Source: Sphingomonas sp. IW22 (lineage in GTDB: Bacteria > Pseudomonadota > Alphaproteobacteria > Sphingomonadales > Sphingomonadaceae). From it: a stretch of DNA of 64,000 nt. The notes beneath the pieces are model-generated. The model had not been told where the DNA came from. It saw nothing but the letters and a program-made list of their open reading frames with translations, and ran no database searches. Positions 35,950 through 45,905 of this stretch are shown here, piece after piece (the first letter of the stretch is position 1; each line of letters opens with the position of its first letter). The position numbers and the translations under genes were made by a program. The stretch lies in NCBI RefSeq assembly GCF_041321155.1, contig NZ_JBGGWB010000006.1:1-64000 (forward strand), given 5' to 3'.

Positions 35950-37043
35950 CCGTTGAGAGTTTCGTCGCCGATCGATCGGACGGCCCTGTCGGTCAGCCAA
36001 GCTGGTTGGTTCGTGTGCGCAGTTTTGCGCTCCCAGTTGCGACCAATTTGTGGCCACTGTTGCTATTCGTGTCGCAAAAAGCGTTCGTTATTCCCGGGTT
36101 GATTCTGGTCGGGTTTGGCGATGGTGCCTATCGCCGCGACCTCCTAATTGCATCACTGGCCAGCGTTTGCGGACTGCTCGTTTATCTGACCCAGTTTCAT
36201 AATGCGTATGATCAAGTCCATCTGATCGGCTTTCTGTTATTTATCTGGTCCGTGCCGGTCTTGAACCACGCTACCCGGTTCGACGCCATCGGGCTCCGCC
36301 GGATCCTGACCTATCTGACGCTCTTCAACGTCATCATGGGGTTTTTCCTGCTTGTTACGGAGATCGATCTTTACGGCCTTCGCGGTCTTAACCGCGTAGT
36401 CGGCGCCGATGGCGAAACCCACCGTGTCTATTTCGAATCGTCTAGCTTGGCCGCTGTTGCGTTAGCGACGACGTTTAGGCGTCGATGGCTTCAGGTCGCG
36501 GTGGTCGTTTCGGTTCTCGCCTTTATGATCTTCGTCGCACGAAGCGTCGCCATCATCGTGCTGCTGGCGGCCAATCTCGGCCTGCCATACATTTTGAGGA
36601 GCACACCGGCGGTCAAAATTATGATCGCCATCCTCGGCGCAGCGTTCCTGTACGTCCTGTATCTTTATCTTCCGGTTCTTCGCCCGGACGTCGACCTGAG
36701 CCTTCGTGCAAAGCAGTTTCAGTTTGACGTGATCCTCGGCTCGTTCGACGGCTGGTCCGGGCTTGGGTGGGGAACCTATTTTCCTGTCTTGTCGAGCGAT
36801 CCCGAGCAACCCTATCAGATCGAAATGCAGCTGCCGATGCTGCTCCTTCAACTCGGCCCCTTGGCGCTGGCCACGCTGGCGCTATCGATCTGGATGCACT
36901 TCGCCAACTGTGCCGAACGCCAATGGTACGCGTTCGGTCGTTTTGTGATCTTCATGGCGATTGGATTCAACAATCCCTGGCTGTTTTTGCCTTCATGGTT
37001 TCTGACCTGCCAGTTGCTGTTCCGTTACGAAAGGGCAGAGTGA
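35946..37043 (+). CDS. Polysaccharide polymerase-like membrane protein (Wzy candidate)
   Basis: 365-residue protein with about 9-10 transmembrane helices and little sequence conservation, as is usual for Wzy. Features such as FDGWSGLGWGTYFPVLSSDP and ALATLALSIWMHFA resemble the large periplasmic loop and following helix of O-antigen polymerases. It lies between the flippase and the glycosyltransferases, the usual Wzy position. ATGA overlap with the flippase gene. The assignment is by topology and context. Confidence 0.65.
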   Translation: MTVESFVADRSDGPVGQPSWLVRVRSFALPVATNLWPLLLFVSQKAFVIPGLILVGFGDGAYRRDLLIASLASVCGLLVYLTQFHNAYDQVHLIGFLLFIWSVPVLNHATRFDAIGLRRILTYLTLFNVIMGFFLLVTEIDLYGLRGLNRVVGADGETHRVYFESSSLAAVALATTFRRRWLQVAVVVSVLAFMIFVARSVAIIVLLAANLGLPYILRSTPAVKIMIAILGAAFLYVLYLYLPVLRPDVDLSLRAKQFQFDVILGSFDGWSGLGWGTYFPVLSSDPEQPYQIEMQLPMLLLQLGPLALATLALSIWMHFANCAERQWYAFGRFVIFMAIGFNNPWLFLPSWFLTCQLLFRYERAE

Positions 37044-37044
37044 C

Positions 37045-38031
37045 GTGCCGCATTTCACTGTCGTTCTTTGCAGCCACAACGGCAGGCGCTTCATCGCGGC
37101 GCAGATCCGCTCGATCTTCGAACAGACCCGGCAGGTCGATGCGGTGCATGTTCATGATTTCGGATCGCGCGACGACACGCGCGCGATCGTTGAGGCAATG
37201 GCGGGTACCTACGACGGCCGGTTGACGTTGACGAGGCACGAGGCAGCGCCCGGACCGGCCGCGTCGTTCCTGTCGGCGTTGCGGCTGACCCTGCCAATGC
37301 TGCCCGAAGACGGCCTGATCCTCTTCGCCGATCAGGACGACGTATGGTTGCCCCACAAGATCGCGTCCCTCGATCAATCGATAGCGGCCAGCGCGATTTC
37401 GACGGCCGACCCGGTTCTGATTTTTCACGACGTCCAGGTCGTGGATACCAATCTCAAGCAGATCCGCCCCACCTATTATAGCGGCAATCCGTTCCGCGTA
37501 CCCCGCGACCTCGATCCGGTGCGGGTGATGATGGCGAATCCAGCGATCGGGCATACGATGATGCTGTCGAGGTCGCTGGCGCAACAAATCTTAGACTGGC
37601 CAAATGCCAGCGACTATCTGATGCATGACTGGATGGCGGTCCTGATCGCTAGTCGTACAGGCCGAATTCATTTCGTCGATCAAAGGCTCAGCCTCTACCG
37701 CCAGCACGACAGCAACGTCCTGGGCGCCTATCGCTCTGGGCGGCGCGTGGCCCCGTTGCCGCGGCTGATGCGTTTCGTCGACCGCCAAACGCGGCAGGCG
37801 ATGAGCTTCTCGCACGCCGCCGCCGAATTGCGCCATCGTACCGTTGGGCAAGGCGCCGCTGTCCGACTTGAGTCAAGATGCCGCCACGGTTACCGGTCAG
37901 CCGCGCTCGCGCTTGGTCTTGCGGCATTCCGGCATGGTCCGACATGGCAGCGCAAGGCTATTGGCGCGTTGCTGATCGCACGATCAATCGCCGGGCCGAT
38001 CAGCGATGGCCAATCGAAAGGAAAGCTTTGA
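37045..38031 (+). CDS. Family 2 glycosyltransferase
   Basis: 328 residues, GT-A fold. N-terminal FTVVLCSHNGRRFIAAQIRS binds nucleotide, and LFADQDDVWLPHKIASLDQS contains the DxD motif. Resembles rhamnosyltransferases that use dTDP-L-rhamnose, supplied by the rml genes downstream. GTG start one base after the upstream stop. The 3' end overlaps the next gene's TTG start. Confidence 0.85.
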   Translation: MPHFTVVLCSHNGRRFIAAQIRSIFEQTRQVDAVHVHDFGSRDDTRAIVEAMAGTYDGRLTLTRHEAAPGPAASFLSALRLTLPMLPEDGLILFADQDDVWLPHKIASLDQSIAASAISTADPVLIFHDVQVVDTNLKQIRPTYYSGNPFRVPRDLDPVRVMMANPAIGHTMMLSRSLAQQILDWPNASDYLMHDWMAVLIASRTGRIHFVDQRLSLYRQHDSNVLGAYRSGRRVAPLPRLMRFVDRQTRQAMSFSHAAAELRHRTVGQGAAVRLESRCRHGYRSAALALGLAAFRHGPTWQRKAIGALLIARSIAGPISDGQSKGKL

Positions 38032-39110
38032 AACTCGCGATTATCGGCACCGACGGTCTGCCGGCACGCTATGGCGGGTTCGAGACCTTTGCGATGGAGG
38101 TCTCGCCCTGTCTTGCCGCACTCGGGCATGAGGTCCGGGTGATCGGTTCTTCCATCGGCCGAGCTGCGGACGAACGCGGGCCTGAAGGTGTATCGATCCG
38201 CAACCTGCCGCTGCGCGCCAATGGGATCGCTTCAATCCCCTTCGATCTGGCAAGCCTAGCAGCGGTCGCCCGCTGGGCCGAAGCGGTCATCCTGCTCGGC
38301 GTGTCGGCCGGACCGTTCGTGCCGGCGATGCGCCGCTTCGTTCGCGGCGGCAACCTGATCGTCAATGTTGACGGACTTGAATCGCGTAGAATGAAGTGGT
38401 CGCCGCTCGGTCGACGCTATCTTGCTTGGGCCGAGCGGGTGGCGATCCACGGTGCCAAACATGTGGTCGCCGACAATGATGCCATCGCCGACATCATTCG
38501 CGAAGAGCACCATCGTGCCTCCCTGACGATCGCCTATGGGTGCGACCATGTCCGCTCGATCAAACCATCGGACCGCCGGCGGATACTGGCTTCGTTTTCG
38601 CTGGAAGAGAACACATTCCTGCTGACGGTCGCCAGGATAGAACCCGAAAACAACATCGAGATGATGCTCGACGCCGTAGACCCGCAGGTCGCGCATCCTT
38701 ATGCGATCGTTGGTAATTTTTCGTCGACCGAATATGGCCGGATGATCTGGAAACGCTATTCGAACCGGCCAGGCATCCGCCTGATCGGTCCGACCTATGA
38801 TCCAGATGCGCTTGCCGCGCTTCGATCGGGGTGTCACATCTATCTGCACGGACACAGTGTCGGCGGTACCAACCCCTCACTGGTCGAGATGCTGCCTTAT
38901 GCCCGCCCGATCCTGGCGTATGACTGTTCGTTCAACCGAAGCACGATGCGCAACGAGGGCGGCTATTTCGCATCATCGGCTGATTTGCGAACGCTTCTGA
39001 TGCGGGGCGATGCGGAGCGCTATACTCCGTCGCTATCGCTCCGGGACGATCCCCGTTACCAGTGGCAGACGATCGCACAACATTATGCCTCGTTGGCAAT
39101 GGGAGAATAG
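38028..39110 (+). CDS. Family 4 glycosyltransferase with DUF1972 N-terminus
   Basis: 360 residues, GT-B fold. N-terminal MKLAIIGTDGLPARYGGFET is the DUF1972 signature found in rhamnosyl- and mannosyltransferases. The C-terminal half has GTNPSLVEMLPYARPILAYD, equivalent to the EGxP/GT4 donor-binding segment. TTG start at 38028 overlaps the upstream stop (TTGA) and follows AAAGGAAAG. Confidence 0.85.
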   Translation: MKLAIIGTDGLPARYGGFETFAMEVSPCLAALGHEVRVIGSSIGRAADERGPEGVSIRNLPLRANGIASIPFDLASLAAVARWAEAVILLGVSAGPFVPAMRRFVRGGNLIVNVDGLESRRMKWSPLGRRYLAWAERVAIHGAKHVVADNDAIADIIREEHHRASLTIAYGCDHVRSIKPSDRRRILASFSLEENTFLLTVARIEPENNIEMMLDAVDPQVAHPYAIVGNFSSTEYGRMIWKRYSNRPGIRLIGPTYDPDALAALRSGCHIYLHGHSVGGTNPSLVEMLPYARPILAYDCSFNRSTMRNEGGYFASSADLRTLLMRGDAERYTPSLSLRDDPRYQWQTIAQHYASLAMGE

Positions 39111-39111
39111 G

Positions 39112-40122
39112 GTGCTCGAAGCCGTACAAAACTGCCCGATGTGCGCAAGCGATCGCCATTACCCAAGGTTCAAGGACGTCCCTGATTTCGTGTTTCACGC
39201 GACCGACGAGCGTTGGACAGTCGAGCAGTGCGAGGCATGCGAAAGCCTATTCCTTGCCGAACGTCCAGTTCCGGCGTCGATCGGGCGCTATTACGAACGC
39301 TATTACACCCATGCTGACCAAGACGCATCGGCGGCGATTTCAGGAATCTCCGTGCAGTCGGGCCTTGCCAAGAAGCTGGCCAATAGCTGGCGCAACCACA
39401 AATATGGTAGTCGTCGTCCGTCGTTGGGCGCGCTGGGGGTGGCGATCGTCGGGGCCACGCCGCCACTGCGTGGATGGATCGAGGCGGAGTGTCGGCATTT
39501 GCCGGTTCAGCCGGCGGGGGCAGCGCCGCTGCGGGTGCTGGACGTCGGGCACGGCGATGCCCGATTCCTCCGGTTCGTCCGCGAGATCGGTTATCAGGCA
39601 GCGGGCGTCGAAATTGATCCCAAGGCGGTAGCGCAGGCCAAGAGCGACGGGCTGGATGTCCATCAGGGCGACATCGACAGCGCCCTCCAAATTTGGGGCG
39701 AGGCAAGTTTCGACTTTATCACGCTCAGTCATGTGATCGAGCATGTGCATGAGCCGCGTCACGTCATCGCCGTCGCCAATCGGCTGTTGCGTCCCAGCGG
39801 GCGGCTTTGGATCGAATGCCCCAATCCGGCATCTAACGGGATCAAGCGGTATGGCATGCACTGGCGCGATCTCGATCCCCCGCGCCACATCTGTATTCCC
39901 AGTTTCAAGGCGCTGCGCGACATAGCCGCGGAAACCGGCATAGTCGTCGAGAAGCGACATTCACGTCCCTTCGTACCGTTCGAAGTATATCCGTTTTCCG
40001 CACGTGCCAGTGGCCAGTCGGGTAAGAGCGGGTATCTGGCGGCGGCACGGGCGGAGATCACGAATAGTCTCGCCAATGGTCCACGCGAATGGCAGACGAT
40101 CACCTTTCGCAAAGCCTCGTGA
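39112..40122 (+). CDS. SAM-dependent methyltransferase with zinc-binding N-terminus
   Basis: 336 residues. N-terminal CPMCASDRHYPRF and later CEACESLFL form a Cys4 zinc-binding module seen in sugar C- and O-methyltransferases. Class I SAM fold with motif I LRVLDVGHGDARFLRFVREI, acidic loop VEIDPKAV, and FITLSHVIEHVHEP. Likely methylates a sugar residue of the polysaccharide or a nucleotide sugar. GTG start two bases after the upstream stop. Confidence 0.8.
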   Translation: MLEAVQNCPMCASDRHYPRFKDVPDFVFHATDERWTVEQCEACESLFLAERPVPASIGRYYERYYTHADQDASAAISGISVQSGLAKKLANSWRNHKYGSRRPSLGALGVAIVGATPPLRGWIEAECRHLPVQPAGAAPLRVLDVGHGDARFLRFVREIGYQAAGVEIDPKAVAQAKSDGLDVHQGDIDSALQIWGEASFDFITLSHVIEHVHEPRHVIAVANRLLRPSGRLWIECPNPASNGIKRYGMHWRDLDPPRHICIPSFKALRDIAAETGIVVEKRHSRPFVPFEVYPFSARASGQSGKSGYLAAARAEITNSLANGPREWQTITFRKAS

Positions 40123-40162
40123 GAAGCGCCCTCTCCATGCATACCCCCGAAATTACGAAATC

Positions 40163-40756
40163 ATGACTTCCCCCGTCCAGCTCATCCGCCCGCGCCGGTT
40201 CGGCGATGCCCGTGGCTGGTTTACCGAGGTCTATAATCGCGACACCTTTGCCGCGATGGGGATCGAGACCGTGTTCGTGCAGGACAATCATTCGCTCTCC
40301 GCCCCCGTCCACACCCTGCGCGGGCTGCATTTTCAGACGCCGCCGCGCGGGCAGGACAAGCTGGTGCGGTGCGTCCGGGGCCGGATTTTCGACGTCGCGG
40401 TCGATGTACGGCGCGGATCGCCGACTTATGGCCAGTGGGTGGGCGCCGAACTGAGCGCCGAAAACGGACATCAGCTGTTCGTGCCCATCGGCTTTGCACA
40501 TGGCTTCCTGACGCTGGAGCCGGATTGCGAGGTCAGCTATAAATGTTCGGACACCTATGCCCCCGATCATGACGGCGGCATCCGTTGGGATGATCCGGCG
40601 CTGAAGGCCGTCGACGGCGAAGCCGGTGGCATTGCCTGGCCGATGCCCGCCGGCGTTGAGCCGGAACTGTCGGCCAAGGACAGGGTTCAGCCGCTGCTGG
40701 TCGATTTCGACAGCCCCTTTGCCTATGATGGCCGCCCGCTGGCCCCGCTTGCCTGA
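40163..40756 (+). CDS. rmlC: dTDP-4-dehydrorhamnose 3,5-epimerase
   Basis: 197-residue cupin, third enzyme of dTDP-L-rhamnose synthesis by function. Conserved [35 protein letters not shown] with the active-site histidine in RGLHFQ, and [12 protein letters not shown] are present. Start at 40163 gives the usual N-terminus; the longer frame overlaps the methyltransferase. First of four contiguous rml genes in the order C-B-D-A. Confidence 0.95.
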   Translation: MTSPVQLIRPRRFGDARGWFTEVYNRDTFAAMGIETVFVQDNHSLSAPVHTLRGLHFQTPPRGQDKLVRCVRGRIFDVAVDVRRGSPTYGQWVGAELSAENGHQLFVPIGFAHGFLTLEPDCEVSYKCSDTYAPDHDGGIRWDDPALKAVDGEAGGIAWPMPAGVEPELSAKDRVQPLLVDFDSPFAYDGRPLAPLA

Positions 40757-40770
40757 AGGACTTTAGACCC

Positions 40771-41823
40771 ATGCGCATTTTCGTCACCGGCGGCGCCGGT
40801 TTCATCGGCTCGGCCCTTGTGCGTCACCTGATCGAAAATACCGACCATGAGGTGCTGAATTTCGACAAGCTGACCTATGCCGGCACGCTGACGACGGTAG
40901 AGCGGGTTTCGCAGTCCAACCGCTATCGCTTCGTCCAGGGCGATATTTGCGATGCCGACGCGGTGCGCGCGGCGATTGCCGAGTTCAGGCCCGACGTCAT
41001 CACGCATCTGGCCGCCGAAAGCCATGTCGACCGTTCGATCGACGGGCCGGGCGCGTTCATTCAGACCAATGTCGTCGGCACCTATGTCATGCTGTCCGAG
41101 GCGCGCGCTCACTGGCTGGGGCTGGACGCAGCCGCGAAGGAGGCGTTCCGCTTCCATCATATCTCAACCGACGAGGTTTACGGAACGCTGGGCGAGATCG
41201 GTCTGTTTACCGAAGACACCCCCTATGACCCGCGCTCGCCCTATTCGGCGTCCAAGGCCGGGTCGGACCATCTGGTCAGCGCATGGGGTCACACGTTCGG
41301 CCTGCCGGTGCTGATCACCAACTGCTCTAACAACTATGGCCCCTATCACTTCCCTGAAAAGCTGATCCCGCTGATGATCGCCAAGGCGCTGGATGGCGAA
41401 AAGCTGCCAATCTACGGCAAGGGCGATCAGGTCCGCGACTGGCTGTATGTCGAGGACCATGTCCGCGCTTTGCAAGCGGTGTTCGAACGCGGGGTGCCGG
41501 GCCGCACCTATAATGTCGGCGGCCATAATGAGCGCCAGAATATCGAAGTGGTACGGACGCTGTGCGCGATCCTGGACGAACTGCGTCCGCGTGCCGACGG
41601 CAAGCCCTATACCGAACAGATGACCGAGGTTGCCGACCGGCCCGGCCATGACAAACGCTATGCCATCGACGCGGGACGCATCGGAAACGAGCTGGGCTGG
41701 ACACCGGCCGAGACGTTCGAAACGGGTATCCGCAAGACGGTCGAATGGTATCTGGCCAATGAAGCATGGTGGCGTCCGCTGGTCGCGGCCAAGGCAGCCG
41801 AACGCCGGGGTGTTGCCGCGTAA
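40771..41823 (+). CDS. rmlB: dTDP-glucose 4,6-dehydratase
   Basis: 350-residue extended SDR that dehydrates dTDP-glucose to dTDP-4-keto-6-deoxyglucose. NAD loop [15 protein letters not shown], substrate segment [15 protein letters not shown], catalytic [11 protein letters not shown] and [18 protein letters not shown] are all canonical. Fourteen-base gap from rmlC. Confidence 0.96.
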   Translation: MRIFVTGGAGFIGSALVRHLIENTDHEVLNFDKLTYAGTLTTVERVSQSNRYRFVQGDICDADAVRAAIAEFRPDVITHLAAESHVDRSIDGPGAFIQTNVVGTYVMLSEARAHWLGLDAAAKEAFRFHHISTDEVYGTLGEIGLFTEDTPYDPRSPYSASKAGSDHLVSAWGHTFGLPVLITNCSNNYGPYHFPEKLIPLMIAKALDGEKLPIYGKGDQVRDWLYVEDHVRALQAVFERGVPGRTYNVGGHNERQNIEVVRTLCAILDELRPRADGKPYTEQMTEVADRPGHDKRYAIDAGRIGNELGWTPAETFETGIRKTVEWYLANEAWWRPLVAAKAAERRGVAA

Positions 41824-41837
41824 GATTGTCGGCCTGT

Positions 41838-41847
41838 CGACATGCCG
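41838..41847. promoter_or_regulatory. CGACATGCCG dyad variant before rmlD
   Basis: Nine of ten bases match the CGACATGTCG palindrome seen around the small parA operon. It sits in the rmlB-rmlD gap, overlapping the in-frame ATG at 41842. On its own it is weak; it is listed because the same family recurs nearby. Confidence 0.35.
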
Positions 41848-41856
41848 GAGGTGAAT

Positions 41857-42753
41857 GTGAGCCAATCCCGCGCGATCCTGGTCACCGGTGCCGGTGGGCA
41901 ATTGGGTACCGAGCTTCAGCGGTGCCGCTGGCCCCAAGGGTGGGAAGTGGTCGCGATCGACCATGACACGCTCGACCTGACCGATACCGCCGCCATCGCC
42001 GCGATGATGGCGTCACGCCAATGGGCGGCGGTGATCAACGGCGCCGCCTATACCGCCGTCGACAAGGCCGAAAGCGATGTGGTGACGGCCTGGGCCGTCA
42101 ACGCCATTGCCCCCGCCGCCTTTGGTGAAGCCTGCGCCAAGGCAGGCATCCCGCTGGTTCAGGTGTCGACCGATTATGTGTTCGCCGGCGACAAGGATGG
42201 CGCGTGGGAAGTCGATGATCCCGTCGCGCCGCTCGGCGTCTATGGCGCATCGAAACTGGGCGGCGAGTTGGCGGTCAGAACATCCGGCGCGCGCCATGCG
42301 ATCGTGCGGACTGCCTGGGTCGTGTCGGCGCATGGGCATAATTTCATCAAGACGATGCTGCGCGTGGGCGAAAGCCGCGACACGCTGACCGTGGTCGACG
42401 ACCAGCGCGGTTCGCCCACCATCGCCGCCGATCTGGCGCAAGCATTGATGACGATTGCCGTGCGTCTGGTCGAGGATGCCGACGCCCCCACCGGCACCTT
42501 TCACTTCAGCAATGCGGGCGCGGTCAGCTGGGCCGGGTTCGCAAGCGAGATCTTCCGCCAGTCGGCCCTGCGCGGTGGTCCAAGCGCCGCCGTCACGCCG
42601 ATCACCACGGCCGATTATCCCACGTCCGCCCGGCGCCCCGCCAACTCGCTGCTCAGCCATGACGCGATCCGCGCCGCATATGGCATCGAACCGCGCGACT
42701 GGCAGGCGGCACTCAGCGACGTTCTCGACGACCTTATCGGAGCAGTGAAATGA
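41857..42753 (+). CDS. rmlD: dTDP-4-dehydrorhamnose reductase
   Basis: 298-residue NADPH-dependent SDR completing dTDP-L-rhamnose. [17 protein letters not shown] binds the cofactor, [10 protein letters not shown] and [11 protein letters not shown] contain the catalytic Tyr/Lys. GTG at 41857 is preferred because GGAGG ends five bases before it; an in-frame ATG at 41842 overlaps that site. The gap to rmlB holds a CGACATGCCG dyad. Overlaps rmlA by four bases. Confidence 0.94.
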   Translation: MSQSRAILVTGAGGQLGTELQRCRWPQGWEVVAIDHDTLDLTDTAAIAAMMASRQWAAVINGAAYTAVDKAESDVVTAWAVNAIAPAAFGEACAKAGIPLVQVSTDYVFAGDKDGAWEVDDPVAPLGVYGASKLGGELAVRTSGARHAIVRTAWVVSAHGHNFIKTMLRVGESRDTLTVVDDQRGSPTIAADLAQALMTIAVRLVEDADAPTGTFHFSNAGAVSWAGFASEIFRQSALRGGPSAAVTPITTADYPTSARRPANSLLSHDAIRAAYGIEPRDWQAALSDVLDDLIGAVK

Positions 42754-43619
42754 AAGGCATCATCCTGGCCGGCGGTTCCGGCACCCGGCTCCACCCAGCG
42801 ACGCTGGCGGTCAACAAGCAGCTGCTGCCGATCTATGACAAACCGATGATCTATTACCCGCTCAGCGTGCTGATGCTGGCGGGCATCCGCGACATCCTGA
42901 TCATCTCAAGCCCCGAATATCTGGGCAATTATCAGCGGCTGTTCGACGATGGTTCGGCGTTCGGGCTGAACATCGAATATGCCGAACAGCCCAGCCCTGA
43001 CGGTCTGGCACAGGCGTTCACCATCGGCGCGGATTTCATCGGCGACGATAACGTCGCTCTGGTGCTGGGCGACAATATCTTCTTCGGCGCGCACCTGACC
43101 GACCTGTTGGCCAGCGCCGTCGAGCGCAAGAGCGGCGCGACGGTGTTCAGCTACCGCGTCGAGGACCCCGAACGTTACGGCGTGGTCGAGTTCGGTGAGG
43201 GCGGCAAGGCGATCAGCCTTGAGGAAAAGCCCGCACAGCCGAAATCGAACCATGCGGTGACGGGCCTGTATTTCTATGACAACCGCGTCGTCGAAATGGC
43301 CCGCAACCTGAAGCCGTCGGCGCGTGGCGAGCTGGAGATCACTGACCTCAACCGGCTATATATGGAAGCGGGCGACCTGTTCGTTGAACAGATGGGCCGC
43401 GGCTATGCCTGGCTCGACACGGGCACGCATGACAGCCTGCTGGAAGCGGGCGAGTTCGTCCGCACGCTCCAGCACCGGCAGGGCATCCAGATTGCGTGCC
43501 TTGAGGAAATCGCCTTTGAAATGGGCTTCATCACTGCCGAACAGGCCCGCGCCGCGGGCGAGCGGTTCAAGAAAACCGCTTATGGCCGCGCCATTCTGAA
43601 CGCGGTCGAGGGTCGCTGA
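42750..43619 (+). CDS. rmlA: Glucose-1-phosphate thymidylyltransferase
   Basis: 289-residue nucleotidyltransferase making dTDP-glucose from dTTP and glucose-1-phosphate. Signature [20 protein letters not shown], metal site [12 protein letters not shown], and [16 protein letters not shown] are intact, as is [16 protein letters not shown]. Substrate would come from the phosphoglucomutase at 47684. Last gene of the long plus-strand cluster; the next genes are convergent, with a GGCGGCCGCC palindrome between. Confidence 0.96.
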   Translation: MKGIILAGGSGTRLHPATLAVNKQLLPIYDKPMIYYPLSVLMLAGIRDILIISSPEYLGNYQRLFDDGSAFGLNIEYAEQPSPDGLAQAFTIGADFIGDDNVALVLGDNIFFGAHLTDLLASAVERKSGATVFSYRVEDPERYGVVEFGEGGKAISLEEKPAQPKSNHAVTGLYFYDNRVVEMARNLKPSARGELEITDLNRLYMEAGDLFVEQMGRGYAWLDTGTHDSLLEAGEFVRTLQHRQGIQIACLEEIAFEMGFITAEQARAAGERFKKTAYGRAILNAVEGR

Positions 43620-43656
43620 CCCTTGGACGGGGGCGGTCCGGCGGCCGCCGCTGCCC

Positions 43657-43929
43657 CTATTCGCCCATCGGGCTTTCGCCATATTTCCGCAGCACATCGT
43701 TGAACGCTTCCGCCATTAGCGCCTGAAGGCTGCGGTCCTGGCGTCGGGCGAGCATGTGCATGGCCAGCGACATTTCGGGCGTGAAGAACCCGGCAATCTG
43801 CTTGCGCCCCTCACGGCTTGCCGCGCGCGGGGGACTGGCGGGGGCCGTTGGCAGCGGCGGAGATGCGTCAACGGGCGCCGGAGTGGGCGCGGCGGTGCGC
43901 AGATTGGCGAAACTGGGCTTGCGGCTCAT
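43657..43929 (-). CDS. Ribbon-helix-helix partner of ParA
   Basis: 90-residue protein. Flexible Pro/Ala-rich N-terminus (about 45 residues) followed by an RHH-like domain GRKQIAGFFTPEMSLAMHML and RSLQALMAEAFNDVLRKYGE. Small RHH proteins encoded right after ParA often act as the centromere-binding protein and repressor in type Ib partition systems (as ParG does). Its ATG overlaps the parA stop (ATGA), so the two are translated together. Confidence 0.75.
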   Translation of the reverse strand: MSRKPSFANLRTAAPTPAPVDASPPLPTAPASPPRAASREGRKQIAGFFTPEMSLAMHMLARRQDRSLQALMAEAFNDVLRKYGESPMGE

Positions 43930-44576
43930 GCGGGCACCTTGAAGCGAGGAACAGGCATGTCGAGCTGTCGACATGTCCACTTGTAAAGATCGCGTATCTC
44001 GTCGGCTGCCTTGCCCGACGGTTCGCTTTCCATGACGCTGCGCCCCTCGGCCGATGCGTGGCGATAGGCGGCGCGGTCGGGCACCAGCACCGGGCAGGGC
44101 GGCGTGCCGAAACTGTCGACCAGTTCGCCCGCTTCCGCATAGATGCGCGGCGCATTGGGGCTGCCGGCGGTGAAGACCACAAAGGCCGGCTTCTTCAACA
44201 GCTGCACCAGCTTGGCGGTCGTCTGGATGGCCGACAGGTCGAAGGCGCTGGGCCGGCACGGGATCAGCACCAGATCGGCCACCTCGACCGCGGCGCGTGC
44301 GGCACTGTCGGCATGGGGCGGCGTGTCGATGACGATAAAATCGGCCCCCTGCCCGCTGGCGGCGGCAACCTTGGCCGCCAGTCGCGGCGGCGGGCTGTCG
44401 ATCACTTCCGGCGGAGCATCGTTCCGCCACGATGCCCATTGGCTGGCGGTCGCCTGGGGATCGGTATCGACGATCAACGCGACCCGCCCCGCGGCCTGCG
44501 CCGCGGCGGCAAGATGGATGGCGAGCGTCGTTTTCCCGGCCCCGCCCTTCTGGCTGATGATCGCTACTGTCGGCAT
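43926..44576 (-). CDS. parA: Small ParA ATPase, type Ib partition
   Basis: 216-residue Walker-type ATPase without an N-terminal helix-turn-helix. The deviant Walker A is IISQKGGAGKTTLAIHLAAA at the N-terminus, followed by ALIVDTDPQATASQW and ADFIVIDTPPHADSAAR. Segregates plasmids with the RHH protein encoded next. Start at 44576 puts MPTVAIISQKGG at the terminus. Palindromic CATGTCGA-type sites lie at its start and within its 3' end. Confidence 0.92.
   Translation of the reverse strand: MPTVAIISQKGGAGKTTLAIHLAAAAQAAGRVALIVDTDPQATASQWASWRNDAPPEVIDSPPPRLAAKVAAASGQGADFIVIDTPPHADSAARAAVEVADLVLIPCRPSAFDLSAIQTTAKLVQLLKKPAFVVFTAGSPNAPRIYAEAGELVDSFGTPPCPVLVPDRAAYRHASAEGRSVMESEPSGKAADEIRDLYKWTCRQLDMPVPRFKVPA
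43956..43978. promoter_or_regulatory. CATGTCGA repeats inside the 3' end of parA
   Basis: Contains CATGTCGAG, TGTCGACA and CGACATGTCC in 23 bp, close matches to the CGACATGTCG dyad. It lies just before the start of the RHH gene. Being inside coding sequence lowers confidence, although its proximity to the other sites is notable. Confidence 0.4.
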
Positions 44577-44604
44577 GTCGTCGACCCTACATGTCGACAA
44601 GTCG
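44571..44604. promoter_or_regulatory. Candidate operator/centromere at the parA start
   Basis: Two GCATGTCG/ACATGTCG half-sites with TGTCGACA at 44592-44599, covering the parA start codon and leader. The position suits autoregulation by the ParA/RHH pair. Members of the same dyad family occur at 43956, 47246 and 47643. Confidence 0.55.
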
Positions 44605-44710
44605 AAGGTCGAGTCTCAATCGCGCATTTCCAGCATTTCCGCGCATGACAAAGGGTCATGTTTCACAATGCCCTGCCCGCTTGCTCCCGTCGGGGAGCAT
44701 CGGGGCGGCG

Positions 44711-45607
44711 TTAGCCGACCCGTCCGACCTTTGGGAGGTCGGTGGCGATTGTTGGTGAACGTGGCGGTGGTTTCGGGCGCCATGAAGCGTGTTGGCCGAC
44801 TAGGCCAACGCCGTTTGCGCTTATCCTAATGGAATTAGGTAGCGGTTGAGGATCAGAATGAGACTCGCATGATGCATCGAGCGCAGCGCCCAGCTTTGCG
44901 AGCACGCGGCCAAGCGCACCGCCGACCAGCGCCTCGGCCAGTTCGCGGCAGTTCAGCCCAGCCAGCATTGCCGCATTGGCGGCGCGGCGTTCGGTCTCTG
45001 CCACGACGACATCGTCCGGCGGCGGCGCAGGACGCAGCCAACGCGGCAGGCAGGATGCGATACGCCGGGGCAGGACCGGGCGATAGGCGTTGGAGGTCTG
45101 GGCATAGCGTGGGCTGCTCCCCTGCCCCTCCACACGCCGGAAACGGCGCTGGCGCACCAGAAAGCCCAACGCCTCAAGCACCGCTAGCGCGCGCGCGACG
45201 GTGGCACGGCCCAGGCCCGTTGCTTCGGCCAACCAGTCATAGCTAGGAAAGACGCGCCCCTGATTGAGCCGCGCCAGCGTGCAGATCTCTTCATAGACGC
45301 GCACCGCCCCGCCGGTCAGCCGGGTGAGCTGGCGCTCGGCCGCGCTCAGCGTGCGTTCGCCGCGACGCTCGATCCGGCGCAACCGCCGCCCGCTGTCCAG
45401 TGCCGCCCGCACCATGCGGGCAAGGCGATCGGTCTCGCCGCGCGCGGGCACGGCAAAGAACATCTCTTCGAACGTCCCCGCTTCGATGCTGTCGCGCCGC
45501 ACGGGCGCGCCCGTCGGATGCGGGGCGCCCCTGCGCGCAGGCGCGCGGCGCACGGGGATAGACCCCAATGCCATGCGGGTCGCATCGCCAAGGCTGTGCA
45601 GTGCCAT
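44711..45607 (-). CDS. Helix-turn-helix replication-associated protein
   Basis: 298-residue protein. Central winged-helix region: RVFPSYDWLAEATGLGRATV, then ARALAVLEALGFLVRQRRFR. The N-terminal part (to about residue 100) is charged and helical, and the C-terminal part is proline-rich and low-complexity. Proteins of this type are frequent near repA on sphingomonad plasmids. Start at 45607 is preceded by GGAAGGAAG. May regulate copy number or replication; not demonstrated. Confidence 0.7.
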   Translation of the reverse strand: MALHSLGDATRMALGSIPVRRAPARRGAPHPTGAPVRRDSIEAGTFEEMFFAVPARGETDRLARMVRAALDSGRRLRRIERRGERTLSAAERQLTRLTGGAVRVYEEICTLARLNQGRVFPSYDWLAEATGLGRATVARALAVLEALGFLVRQRRFRRVEGQGSSPRYAQTSNAYRPVLPRRIASCLPRWLRPAPPPDDVVVAETERRAANAAMLAGLNCRELAEALVGGALGRVLAKLGAALDASCESHSDPQPLPNSIRISANGVGLVGQHASWRPKPPPRSPTIATDLPKVGRVG

Positions 45608-45757
45608 CTTCCTTCCCCCATCAGGGGCCGGGACCGGGCAAAAAAGGGGCGTGGCGCGAAACGCGCATCCTTGCGGCGATGGTCGCCCTGGGATATTGGA
45701 AAGGGACCTGAGTAGATCCGATCGACGTTTGGCGACGTCGTTCCAAAATCCTGGGAT

Positions 45758-45785
45758 GCCCGGCCTTCGTGCCGGGCTTTCCTTT
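45758..45785 (+). terminator. Orphan intrinsic terminator, plus strand
   Basis: GCCCGGC-CTTCGT-GCCGGGC stem (7 bp, exact) followed by TTTCCTTT. It points rightward although no plus-strand protein gene lies between rmlA and here. A short noncoding transcript running through 45690-45785 could be its source; weak -35 TTGCGG and -10 TATTGG boxes are spaced 17 bp apart near 45672-45700. Confidence 0.5.
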
Positions 45786-45905
45786 ATGTGGTCACGGCCG
45801 CTCCATTTCCTTCCGGCCTTCACCGGACATTCGGTTCCCCCCGGCACGGCGCCGGAACATTCCCCGATTGTCGCTGAAAAAATCCAACATCGGAAGCGCT
45901 TACGG

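Noticed and set aside
43640..43649. GGCGGCCGCC palindrome between rmlA and the RHH gene as a terminator
   Set aside because: No T tract follows on either strand, and a palindrome of this kind is common in high-GC DNA. Only a weak bidirectional terminator at best.
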